Assembly: GCF_010894435.1 (NCBI RefSeq) | Contig: NZ_JAAIXZ010000001.1 | Span: 166,006-230,005, forward strand | DNA from: Pyxidicoccus trucidator | Lineage (GTDB): Bacteria; Myxococcota; Myxococcia; Myxococcales; Myxococcaceae | Length of the DNA stretch: 64,000 nucleotides | Direction of reading: 5' to 3' | Part shown: in pieces, positions 26,222 through 36,788 of the stretch | How positions within the stretch are numbered: the first letter of the stretch is position 1 | Layout: every line of letters begins with the position of its first letter | Notes under the pieces: generated by a model | The model's database searches: none | Told to the model about the DNA's origin: nothing | Seen by the model: the letters and a program-made list of their open reading frames with translations, nothing else | Program-made: the position numbers and the translations under genes

Positions 26222-26791
26222 TTACATTCGTTCGCCGGGCAATTGGCTGGCTTGCTTCACCCAGGCGGCGAACTGGGCTTCGTCGAGCTTGTCGTCCTCG
26301 CGGATGTCGAGGTAGCGCGTTTCCTTTTGCTTGGACTCGCCGGGGGGGACAGGACGCAGCGACATGCCGCGGAAGAAGGCCACCTTGACGTACTTCGTGA
26401 AGCAATGGATGCCGAGGAACCAGCCCTGGCCCTCGACTCCGTACATCGGCGAGTTCCATTTGACCGCCTTGCTCACGCTGGGGACGGTGCGCACGATGAG
26501 CGCATCGAGGCGGCGCCCGACGTCGCTTTTCCAGCCCGGCATGGCCGCGATGAAGGCCTGCACGGGAGCGTCGCCGTAGCCCTTCGCAATCTGAGGATTG
26601 CCGCCAGAGAGGAGGACAGGCTTTGCGGCCACCGCGGGGCCCTTGCTCCTGGTTGCGGTGGCGGCCTTCGTGGGCTTGCGGGCAGATGACCTGGCGACCG
26701 CCTTGCGCGGTTTGGCAGCCTTCGTAGCGCCTCGCTTGGCGGCGGCCTTCTTTGCGACCTTCGCCGACTTCTTGGATGTCTTGCCGACCAT
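26222..26791 (-). CDS. DUF1801 (YdhG-like) protein with histone-H1-like Lys/Ala tail
   Basis: 189 residues. The first ~55 residues are a low-complexity basic tail (KKAAAKRGATKAAKPRKAVA and similar), as in histone-H1/HU-tail proteins. The DUF1801 domain follows with WNSPMYGVEG, GWFLGIHCFTKYVKVAFF and YLDIREDDKLDE. The start at 26791 has GGAG eight bases upstream. It follows a second DUF1801 gene almost directly, at the end of the ArsR-led operon. The biochemical role of DUF1801 is unsettled; the fold resembles a small ligand- or iron-binding frataxin-like domain. The tail suggests nucleic-acid binding. Confidence 0.82.
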   Translation of the reverse strand: MVGKTSKKSAKVAKKAAAKRGATKAAKPRKAVARSSARKPTKAATATRSKGPAVAAKPVLLSGGNPQIAKGYGDAPVQAFIAAMPGWKSDVGRRLDALIVRTVPSVSKAVKWNSPMYGVEGQGWFLGIHCFTKYVKVAFFRGMSLRPVPPGESKQKETRYLDIREDDKLDEAQFAAWVKQASQLPGERM

Positions 26792-26796
26792 TGGGT

Positions 26797-27234
26797 TCAC
26801 TCCAGGGTGGAGCGCTTCTTCGCCGTCTTCGAAGGTTTCGACTTCTTGCCAGCACTGTTGAGGGCGACCGCCTGGCGAATGAGCGCCTTGAAGGCGGACG
26901 CGTCAACTTCCTCTCCTTCGTGGATGTCGATCGCGCGGCGTGCGTTTCCCTCGAGACTCGAGTTGAAGAGGCGGGCCGGGTCCATCAGAGACGCGCCCTT
27001 GATGAAGGTCAGCTTCACGGCCTTCTTGTAGGACTCGCCAGTGCAGATGATGCCGTCGTGCGACCAGACCGGAGTGCCCATCCACTTCAACTCCTCGACG
27101 ACGTCCGGGTCTGCTTCCTTGATGAGCTTGCGCATCCTGCTGAGGGTTTCCCCGCGCCAACCCCCGAGCTCGGCGATTTTCTTCGAGATGAGCTCCGAGG
27201 CCGACGGCTCCTGGCTCTCGCCCGACTTCTTCAT
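26797..27234 (-). CDS. DUF1801 family protein
   Basis: 145 residues. The core has ETLSRMRKLIKEADPDVVEE, LKWMGTPVWSHDG, ICTGESYKKAVKLTFIKGA and AIDIHEGEEVD, the DUF1801 pattern. It ends with a short basic tail (KKSKPSKTAKKRS). The start at 27234 overlaps the stop of the DoxX-like gene by four bases (ATGA), showing translational coupling. Together with the following paralogue it forms a tandem pair that differ in which end carries the basic tail. Confidence 0.85.
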   Translation of the reverse strand: MKKSGESQEPSASELISKKIAELGGWRGETLSRMRKLIKEADPDVVEELKWMGTPVWSHDGIICTGESYKKAVKLTFIKGASLMDPARLFNSSLEGNARRAIDIHEGEEVDASAFKALIRQAVALNSAGKKSKPSKTAKKRSTLE

Positions 27235-27635
27235 GTTGTCACCCTGGACGTTCCAGCTGGCGTGGCCTCCAGGCGGCGCCAGAAGAAGTACGAGAGTCCC
27301 CAGAGCACGCCGGTGACCGCCGCCCAGACCCACACCTCCAGGCCATCGCCCACCGCGAGGTGGGCGATGAGCGCAGAGACGAGGTTGATGGCGAAGCCGG
27401 CATAGGCCCACTCCTTGAGCCGCGCCGGCACCGGCGCAAGCAGCAGCGCCACGCCGAGGAGCTTGGCCCACGAGAGCTCCACCCGGAAGTAGGCGGGGAA
27501 GCCGAGGTGGGTGAACGCCTCCGCCACCTGCGGCAGGCTCAGCTGCGCGTAGGCGGTGAAGCCCATCTGCAGGCAGAAGAGCGCGGTGACAATCCAGAAG
27601 CCGAGGACGATTCCTTTGGAGCGGGGCATGTTCAT
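27231..27635 (-). CDS. DoxX-like membrane protein
   Basis: 134 residues, four predicted transmembrane helices: IVLGFWIVTALFCLQMGFTA, a helix around LSWAKLLGVALLLAP, one around YAGFAINLVSALIAHLAV and a last one in VWAAVTGVLWGLSYFFW. The pattern LPAYFRVELSWAKLLG is typical of DoxX_2/DoxX-like proteins. Its start overlaps the upstream AHSA1 stop (ATGA at 27632-27635), and its own stop overlaps the next start. It is thus the middle gene of a coupled operon. Confidence 0.85.
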   Translation of the reverse strand: MNMPRSKGIVLGFWIVTALFCLQMGFTAYAQLSLPQVAEAFTHLGFPAYFRVELSWAKLLGVALLLAPVPARLKEWAYAGFAINLVSALIAHLAVGDGLEVWVWAAVTGVLWGLSYFFWRRLEATPAGTSRVTT

Positions 27636-28192
27636 GTCGAGCGCGAGGGCCAAGAGGGGGTCTCCACGCCGAACTGCTTTGCGTATTCGGCGTTCAATCG
27701 CTGCCAGCCGCCGAACTTCATGGCCTCGGCGCCGACGATGCGTCCAATGGGCTGACCGGTGAGCAGCCGATCCAGCACATCGAAGCAGATGTGCCAGCCC
27801 GCGGCGCCCATCGAGATGAAGCCACGGTTGATGTTGTGCCAGAGCGTGAGCCGGGTGCCGGCGCCCTGCGGCTCCAGTTCCCAGCGCATGTCCTGTCCCC
27901 CCCAGCTGAGCTCGAGCACCTTGGGCGCGTCAGCCCGCTTCACCTGGCTCTCGGAGACAACCGGCGTCGGCGCCCCCGCTGCCGAGAGCTTCGCGGTGCC
28001 AACGGTACCGAGGCTCCGGTCAGAATCGAACGGAGCCCATTCGCGCAGATGCTCGGGCTCCGTGATCGCCTTCCAGACCTTTTCAGGAGGGTGGCGGAGG
28101 TCGCGAACGAGGACGAGCGTCCACTTCTCTCCCTCTTTTCGAACCTCGGCGCCAGAAGCGGCGCCCGGCGCGTATTGCTCACGGCTGCTCAT
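27632..28192 (-). CDS. SRPBCC/AHSA1-family protein
   Basis: 186 residues. LVLVRDLRHPPEKVWKAITEPEHLREW is the canonical N-terminal strand-helix of activator-of-Hsp90-like START proteins. RWELEPQGAGTRLTLWHNI and the C-terminal helix (GWHICFDVLDRLLTG) follow. It overlaps the ArsR gene by 14 bases. ArsR-AHSA1-DoxX is a recurrent operon type in which the ArsR protein responds to a ligand bound by the AHSA1 domain or its pathway. Confidence 0.9.
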   Translation of the reverse strand: MSSREQYAPGAASGAEVRKEGEKWTLVLVRDLRHPPEKVWKAITEPEHLREWAPFDSDRSLGTVGTAKLSAAGAPTPVVSESQVKRADAPKVLELSWGGQDMRWELEPQGAGTRLTLWHNINRGFISMGAAGWHICFDVLDRLLTGQPIGRIVGAEAMKFGGWQRLNAEYAKQFGVETPSWPSRST

Positions 28193-28553
28193 GTTTCTTC
28201 TTTCCTTTCACAGAGGGCACCTTCTCCAGCGAGGGCACCTCGTCCATCTTGTCCAGGTGTCGTTCCAGGGCATCGACGTGCTTTGACCAGTAGCGCCGGA
28301 AGGGAACGAGCCATTCATCGAGTTCCATGAGCGGCTCCGGTCTCAGTCGATAGAGGCGCCGCTGCGCTTCAATTCGTGACTCCACGAACCCAGCCTCTCT
28401 CAGCACTCGCAGGTGCTTGGAGACGGACGGCTGCGACAGTCGAAGCTCGCGCTCGAGCTCGCCAACGGAGCGCTCCGACGAGAGCAGCAGGCTCAAGATG
28501 GCCCGTCTGTTGGGCTCAGCGACGATGGTGAACGTGGATTCCACGACGGACAT
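28179..28553 (-). CDS. ArsR-family winged-helix regulator
   Basis: 124 residues: PNRRAILSLLLSSERSVGEL, then LSQPSVSKHLRVLREAGFV, a standard ArsR recognition helix, and RRLYRLRPEPLMELDEWL. The metal-binding CxC motif of true arsenic sensors is absent, so the effector is probably organic. It leads the five-gene operon. An imperfect AT-rich inverted repeat (ATATAAC...GTTCATAT, 28552-28571) overlaps its start codon and may be its operator. Confidence 0.92.
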   Translation of the reverse strand: MSVVESTFTIVAEPNRRAILSLLLSSERSVGELERELRLSQPSVSKHLRVLREAGFVESRIEAQRRLYRLRPEPLMELDEWLVPFRRYWSKHVDALERHLDKMDEVPSLEKVPSVKGKKKHEQP

Positions 28554-28615
28554 ATAACTGAGCGTTCATATTCCCGTCAAGACATATGACGCGAACCAGG
28601 TGGCCCTCCCCACTC

Positions 28616-29362
28616 TCAGGTGGCGGCACGGTAGAGGGTGCGCCGCAGGAAGCCGAGCGCCCGGCCCCAGGCGTCGTTCCAGTCCTCCGCCCGCATGTAG
28701 TGGTCCGAATGCGGGTACTCGTGGTGTCCGACGTGCGAGCCCAGCCCGGGAAACTCCCCCCAGAGGCGGTGCGCGAAGTCCCGGGACTGATGCGCGGGGA
28801 CGAGCGTGTCCTTCCCCGCGTTCAGCAGGAGCAGCGGGTTGCGCGCGCAGTCCCACGGACGGTGGACGGGTGCGTCCTGCATCAGCCAGCGCAGCTCATC
28901 GGTGACGTAGCCATCCCGGGGCGTCCAGTCCGGAGAGCCAAGAATGGACACCGTCGCCTGGACGCGAGAGTCCCGGGCCGCCACGGCCAGCGCCGTGTAC
29001 GCGCCGAACGACACACCCGCGAGCCCGATGGGCCCGTGGCCCTCCCCTGCCACATGGTCGATGACCCGTGAAACCTCGGGGATGGCCTCGCGGACGAAGT
29101 AGAGCAGGCGCGCGTGGTAGTCGGTCGGGCCGAGCGAAGGCATCCCGTCGAGCCAGCCATCGCGCCGGGCGCCATGGTGCGGGGCGTCCATGCCGACGGC
29201 GGTCATGCCCCACTTCGCGAGCGCCTCCAGCTCCCAGCGCTGCGCGTCCGCATTCGAGAACAGCCCGTGCAGCACGATGACGGCGGGGCTGGGCCGGGGC
29301 TCGTAGTGCACCTTGAGGACGGGGATGTGACCGTCCACGCGGAAGCGGTACTCGTCGGGCAT
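28616..29362 (-). CDS. Alpha/beta hydrolase (dienelactone hydrolase/YqiA-like)
   Basis: 248 residues. VIVLHGLFSNADAQ forms the oxyanion turn, GVSFGAYTAL holds the nucleophile elbow Gly-x-Ser-x-Gly, and NAGKDTLVP carries the acid Asp. The His is in the HSDHYMR region. No signal peptide is present, so it is cytoplasmic. The substrate is unknown, probably a small ester. It has no obvious operon partner. Confidence 0.87.
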   Translation of the reverse strand: MPDEYRFRVDGHIPVLKVHYEPRPSPAVIVLHGLFSNADAQRWELEALAKWGMTAVGMDAPHHGARRDGWLDGMPSLGPTDYHARLLYFVREAIPEVSRVIDHVAGEGHGPIGLAGVSFGAYTALAVAARDSRVQATVSILGSPDWTPRDGYVTDELRWLMQDAPVHRPWDCARNPLLLLNAGKDTLVPAHQSRDFAHRLWGEFPGLGSHVGHHEYPHSDHYMRAEDWNDAWGRALGFLRRTLYRAAT

Positions 29363-29480
29363 GGGAGGAGTCTGCCCGTCCCCGGTGTCAGCTGGCGAGT
29401 TGCACCGTCACCTTGCGGAGCCCGAAACGTTCAGGGCAGACGAACACGGCGCAGCGACGTGTCCACCCTGGACGCGCTCC

Positions 29481-30944
29481 TCACCGAGGCACCAGGGAGT
29501 TGCCGGTGGGGTCGAAGAGGCCCATCGCCCTCGCCAGGGCCAGGCGTGACAGCTGCACGTTGAGGGCCTCGGCCACGGCGGACATCTGGGCGCTCGCGAG
29601 CGTCGCGTTGACATCCGTCACCTGAAGGTACGTCGAGGCCCCGGCGTCGAAGCTCTGCTTCGCGAGCCGCGCGCTCTCCCACGCCAGCTTCACCCGCTCC
29701 TCGGCAGTGCTGAGATTGGCTTCCGCGCTCCCCAGCTCGCCGCGGGCCTTGCGCACCTCGTCGCGAATCTTCTCCTCGGCGCCGCGCAGGTTGGCGTTCG
29801 CCTCGGCAATCTTCCCGGAGGACTCGCGCAGGTTGGCCTCGCGCAGCCCGCCGTCGAACAGCGTCCACGACAGGGCCAGTCCCACCGTCCAGGTGGACGA
29901 CACCCCGGTGAGGCCGGCGGTGTTCGTCGTCGAGTAGTTGCCGGTGGCATACAGGTTGGGGAGGTACTCGGCGAGCACCTCCCGGCGGCCGCCGCGCGCG
30001 AGGTCCACGTTGAGGCGCGCTGACGCGGCGTCCGGACGTCGGTCGAGTGCCGTCTTCTCCGCGGTGGACACATCGCCTGCCTCGGGAGGGACTGCCACAG
30101 TCGCCACCTGGGGCGGCGCCACCTCGAAGTCCACCGGCCGCCCGAGGAGCGCGGCCAGGGCGCTCTTCGCGGTGGCGTAGGCGTTGCGGCTTCGCACCAC
30201 CTCCTGCTCGGCTTGCTTGCGGTCCAGCGTCGCGCGCAGGAGGGCCAGCCGCTCCACGTCGCCGGCCTCGAAGCGCGCCTCGGCGTCTCGCTCGAAGCCG
30301 CGGCGGACCTCGAGGAGCTGCTCCTGCACCGCCACGGACTCCCGCAGGCTCGCGGCGCCGAGATAGGCCTGGGCCACCGCGAAGAGCGTCTCGCGGCGGG
30401 TGTTCTCCGCCGTCAGCGCCGCCACCCGCTCACCCAGGTAGGCATTCTGGATGGCCGGCCACAGCGAGGGGACGAGCACTGCCTGCCGCGCGGAGAGCTG
30501 ACCGGAGAGCTGATGCTGCTTCTGCAGGGTGATGGGCGCCGGAGCACCAGGCAGGGAGAACGTCAGCTCCTCCGGGTTCCGGATGTACGAGCCGTTCGCG
30601 GTGATGCTGGGGAGGTAACCCGACCAGGCCTTGTTGCCGAGCTCCCGGGACTGCTGGAGCCGGGCGCGGGCGGCGTCGAGGCCGGGGTTCTGCTTCTCCG
30701 CGAGGGCAATGGCCTCCTCGAAGGTGAGCAGCGGGAACGCCGAAGCCGTGGGCACTGTCGCCCCGGTGCTGGAGTCCTGCTTCAGCACACCGGAGGCGCT
30801 GGAGGCCGCCTGGGGAGTGGGCTCCTGCATCGGCGCGTCGGTGGTGGCGGGAGCCGACTGGGACGTGAGGACGCGTCCTGGAGTGGCGGAGACGCTGGGG
30901 GCCTGGGTCAGCAGGACGCTGGAGAGAAGAGCACGGATGAGCAT
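29481..30944 (-). CDS. TolC-family outer-membrane efflux channel
   Basis: 487 residues with an N-terminal signal-like segment (LIRALLSSVLLTQAPSVSA). Two repeated TolC/OEP halves follow: FEEAIALAEKQNPGLDAARARL and later DRRPDAASARLNVDLARGG, then WTLFDGGLREANLRES, with long coiled-coil helices. It is the last gene of the TetR-MFP-RND operon and supplies the outer-membrane channel of the tripartite pump. A 12-bp perfect stem lies in the 161-base gap before it. Confidence 0.93.
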   Translation of the reverse strand: MLIRALLSSVLLTQAPSVSATPGRVLTSQSAPATTDAPMQEPTPQAASSASGVLKQDSSTGATVPTASAFPLLTFEEAIALAEKQNPGLDAARARLQQSRELGNKAWSGYLPSITANGSYIRNPEELTFSLPGAPAPITLQKQHQLSGQLSARQAVLVPSLWPAIQNAYLGERVAALTAENTRRETLFAVAQAYLGAASLRESVAVQEQLLEVRRGFERDAEARFEAGDVERLALLRATLDRKQAEQEVVRSRNAYATAKSALAALLGRPVDFEVAPPQVATVAVPPEAGDVSTAEKTALDRRPDAASARLNVDLARGGRREVLAEYLPNLYATGNYSTTNTAGLTGVSSTWTVGLALSWTLFDGGLREANLRESSGKIAEANANLRGAEEKIRDEVRKARGELGSAEANLSTAEERVKLAWESARLAKQSFDAGASTYLQVTDVNATLASAQMSAVAEALNVQLSRLALARAMGLFDPTGNSLVPR

Positions 30945-31048
30945 GGAGGAGACCGAGGTGAAGACGTCAGGGAGTGAGAGGACACACGAGGTGCGTTGCG
31001 GTCCCCTGGGGACCGGAGCGTGGACCTCGGAGCTGGGTGGAAAGAGGT

Positions 31049-31081
31049 GGCGGGAGCGAGGGCACGGCGCTCGCTCCCGCC
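31049..31081 (-). terminator. Intercistronic hairpin between RND pump and TolC
   Basis: GGCGGGAGCGAG (31049-31060) and CTCGCTCCCGCC (31070-31081) form a perfect 12-bp stem with a nine-base loop just after the RND stop codon. It has no U tract. It may partly terminate, or protect, the upstream message so that TolC is made at a different level. Confidence 0.6.
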
Positions 31082-31105
31082 GTCAGCGACGCGCGGGCTT
31101 CTGCT

Positions 31106-34234
<3,129 letters not shown>

Positions 34235-34282
34235 GTGGGTGGCGTGCGGTGGAGAGTGAGTGGAATGGAAAGACGGGCCGGA

Positions 34283-35395
34283 CTACTGGACGACCTGGAG
34301 TGCGGCGCCGTCCTGGAGCTGCAGGCTTGCGTCGGCCACGACGCGCTCCTCGGAGCCGAGCCCCTGCACCACGCGCACGAAGCCGGGCAGCACGCGCTCC
34401 ACCTTGACGTCACGGCGCTGCGCCTTGCCGTCCTGCACCACCCAGACGAAGCCCTGCTGGCCTTTGGCATTGACGGCCTGCGCGGGCAGGAAGAGCCCTG
34501 CCTGTCCCGGCGCACCGTCGGACGCCACCGTGGCCGAGAAGTCGAGCTCCACGAGGGCGCCCGCGCGCATCCGCACCCCTTCGTCCTTCGCCGGCAGCAC
34601 TTCCGCGAGCACCTCGACGGTGCGCGTCTGCTCGTCGATGGTGGCGCCCAGACTCGTCACCCGCGCCTCGAAGGGAGCGCCGGAGGGGTTGAGGGAGCCC
34701 TTGACGACGGTGCCCACCTTGACGCGGTCCACGAACGCCTCGGGCACGGCCGCGCGCACCTCGAGCGCATGCGTGTTGACGAGGCCGAAGATGGCTGTGC
34801 CCGGTGACACGTAGTCGCCTTCGTTGCGGCTGCGGCTGGTGATGACACCTTCGAAAGGGGCCGTGAGGGAGGCATCGCGGAGGACCTCCTGCGCGTTGGC
34901 GAGGGCCGCGGCCGCCTGCGCGGCCTGGGCCTGCGCCTGGCGATGGCCCACCTCGGCCTTGTCGAGAGCGGCGCGCGCGAGGCTGCCCGACTGCGCGAGG
35001 ACCCGCGCCCGCTCCACCTCCGTCGTCGCGCCGTCGAAAGCCGCGTCGGCCGCGGCCTTGGCGGCGCGCGCCTGGTCGGCGGCGATGCGCGCATTGGAGG
35101 TGTCGAGCTGCGCCAGCACCTGGCCACGCTTCACCCTGTCGCCCACATTCACGGTGACGCGCGTGAGGGCGCCGGACGCCTGCGCGCTCAGCGTCGCCGA
35201 CTGCTTGGAGCGCACGCTGCCGGTGGCCTGCAGGACGCTCGACTCGAGCTGGGTGGCCGGCGTGACGGCCCGGACGCCCACCGGCTTCTGGACGACCTGC
35301 GCGGCAGAGGGCGGGACGACGGGCTTGCCGCCACCGCCACACCCCGCCGCCACCACCGCCACCACGACCGCTGCTGCTTTCAAGGGCATCTTCAT
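34283..35395 (-). CDS. RND efflux periplasmic adaptor (membrane fusion lipoprotein)
   Basis: 370 residues from the ATG at 35395. MKMPLKAAAVVVAVVAAGCG is a lipoprotein signal (lipobox Ala-Ala-Gly-Cys). The barrel-sandwich (lipoyl-like) half has GALTRVTVNVGDRVKRGQVL, followed by a long alpha-hairpin and then the returning half LTAPFEGVITSRSRNEGDYV. This is AcrA/MexA family. A 23-bp operator-like repeat lies upstream. The 5' end of this gene and its leader are near-copies of those of the patatin gene at 39136. Confidence 0.94.
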   Translation of the reverse strand: MKMPLKAAAVVVAVVAAGCGGGGKPVVPPSAAQVVQKPVGVRAVTPATQLESSVLQATGSVRSKQSATLSAQASGALTRVTVNVGDRVKRGQVLAQLDTSNARIAADQARAAKAAADAAFDGATTEVERARVLAQSGSLARAALDKAEVGHRQAQAQAAQAAAALANAQEVLRDASLTAPFEGVITSRSRNEGDYVSPGTAIFGLVNTHALEVRAAVPEAFVDRVKVGTVVKGSLNPSGAPFEARVTSLGATIDEQTRTVEVLAEVLPAKDEGVRMRAGALVELDFSATVASDGAPGQAGLFLPAQAVNAKGQQGFVWVVQDGKAQRRDVKVERVLPGFVRVVQGLGSEERVVADASLQLQDGAALQVVQ

Positions 35396-35447
35396 CGCTT
35401 CGTTCCTCGTTGCGGGGCCGGGCGCCTCACTGGAGTCCGGCACTGAG

Positions 35448-35470
35448 TGACTGAATTGGTTTTCTGGTCA
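35448..35470 (-). promoter_or_regulatory. Operator-like repeat upstream of adaptor gene
   Basis: TGACTGA-N9-CTGGTCA, 23 bases. It has the same 7-9-7 geometry as the perfect repeat at the tetR start. It lies between tetR and the adaptor gene, suggesting the pump genes have their own TetR-controlled promoter. Confidence 0.6.
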
Positions 35471-35527
35471 GTCCCGGGCGTGCGAAAAACCCAACCGCCC
35501 GGGAGCGGAGTGGGGTTCATGGGTGTT

Positions 35528-36127
35528 TCAGCGCTTGTGTCGCGAGGGGGCAGGCGGGGACGCGAGGCCGCGGATGAAGACCTCGAAGCAGGAGTCCAGC
35601 GCTTGCTTCACCTGGACATCAGGCTCCTGCGTCATCAGCCTGGGCGCGAGCGTCATGAGGAGCTCCAGGAAGCCGCGGGCCACCAGCTGGGGGGCGGCCA
35701 CGGCGAATACCCCCTGCGCCACCCCCGCCTCGAGGACGCGCACCAGGACCGCCGCGTCCGCCTCCATCATCTCGGGCACGAGGTGAACCGCTTGGGTGCC
35801 CAGCTCGAAGAGCGTGACCATCTCGATGCGCGGCCCCACCGGCGCCCGGGTGTGCTGGTCCAGCTTGCAGCGGATGAAGGCGCGGACCTGAGCCTCGGGC
35901 GTCGTGGCACGAGCAACGCACGCCTTGAGCTCGGAAAGGTTCTGCGCATGCGTCTGCCGGACGCAGACCTCGAACAACGCCTCCTTGCTCTCGAAGTGCA
36001 GGTAGATGCTGCCCTTGCCAACGCCCGCTCGGCGGGCGATGTCCTCGACCGAGGCCTTCTTGAAGCCGAACCGGGCGAAGACCTCGCCGGCGGCGTTGAG
36101 GATGGCGATGCGGGGGTCCGGACTCAT
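35528..36127 (-). CDS. TetR/AcrR-family repressor of the RND operon
   Basis: 199 residues. RIAILNAAGEVFARFGFKKA, then VEDIARRAGVGKGSIYLHF, is the TetR helix-turn-helix. The C-terminal domain is of the efflux-regulator (AcrR-like) type. Its ATG abuts a perfect inverted repeat, TGACCAGA-N7-TCTGGTCA, strongly suggesting autoregulation. A collapsed paralogue of this gene (39267-39397) precedes the patatin gene. Confidence 0.94.
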   Translation of the reverse strand: MSPDPRIAILNAAGEVFARFGFKKASVEDIARRAGVGKGSIYLHFESKEALFEVCVRQTHAQNLSELKACVARATTPEAQVRAFIRCKLDQHTRAPVGPRIEMVTLFELGTQAVHLVPEMMEADAAVLVRVLEAGVAQGVFAVAAPQLVARGFLELLMTLAPRLMTQEPDVQVKQALDSCFEVFIRGLASPPAPSRHKR

Positions 36128-36150
36128 TGACCAGAATAGTAATCTGGTCA
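36128..36150 (-). promoter_or_regulatory. TetR operator, perfect inverted repeat
   Basis: TGACCAGA-ATAGTAA-TCTGGTCA directly upstream of the tetR start codon. It is a perfect 8+7+8 palindrome. Further TCAGTCAG half-site-like repeats follow. Its position over the leader fits autorepression. Confidence 0.8.
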
Positions 36151-36254
36151 GTCAGTCAGCGCAAGCCTTTCCCAACCCGCTCCAGGCCCCGAGGGGTGCT
36201 GCCCCGTGCGCACAGCAGCCGGGCAGGCTGACAGGAGGACGGTCGAGCCAGCCC

Positions 36255-36788
36255 CTATGCCGCGTCCTCATGGGCATAGTCCGTCCCCCTTTGCTGTAGG
36301 GCCTGGCGCAGCGCGTGGGCGAGCGCGCGTGCCGTCGTCCAGGAACGCCCCCGGTACACCGGCTGCGAGCTGAACCGCGTGTGCACCCAGATGTAGGCGC
36401 GTTCGGAGTGCAACAACCGCCAGGCCAGGGCCGCGTAGCCCATGAGCGCTGCCGCGCCGAGCGCCACGCCCCCGGGGCTGCCATCGCGGACGAACGCCGC
36501 CAGCGGGCCTTGCACGAGCCCGTAGACCAGGAGCAGCGCCCCCATGAGCACGGCCTGCGCGCGAAGCAAGAGGTCCGAGGGCCGCTGGAACAGCACGGTG
36601 ACTCCGCAAACGTGCTCCAGACCCCACGTCCGGCCGTGCACCGCCACGCTTCTCGTCGTCACCCGCACACCGTCGAAGTCGAAGAGCACCTCGTCCATCG
36701 CCGTCGTCGCGTCCGCCGGGTGCGCTGTCGCTCCCGTGGGGGCCGCGTCGGGATGCAGCGCGTCTGGCATGTCGTCTCGAAGGTTCAT
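36255..36788 (-). CDS. DUF6232-like two-helix membrane protein
   Basis: 177 residues. An N-terminal beta-rich segment has VLFDFDGVRVTTRSVAVHGR and TWGLEHVCGVTV, resembling DUF6232-type sensor domains. Two hydrophobic helices follow (AQAVLMGALLLVYGLVQGPL and GVALGAAALMGYAALAW) and then a soluble tail. The start at 36788 overlaps the patatin stop by four bases (ATGA), so it is translationally coupled to the phospholipase. It might anchor or regulate it. The function is unknown. Confidence 0.75.
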   Translation of the reverse strand: MNLRDDMPDALHPDAAPTGATAHPADATTAMDEVLFDFDGVRVTTRSVAVHGRTWGLEHVCGVTVLFQRPSDLLLRAQAVLMGALLLVYGLVQGPLAAFVRDGSPGGVALGAAALMGYAALAWRLLHSERAYIWVHTRFSSQPVYRGRSWTTARALAHALRQALQQRGTDYAHEDAA

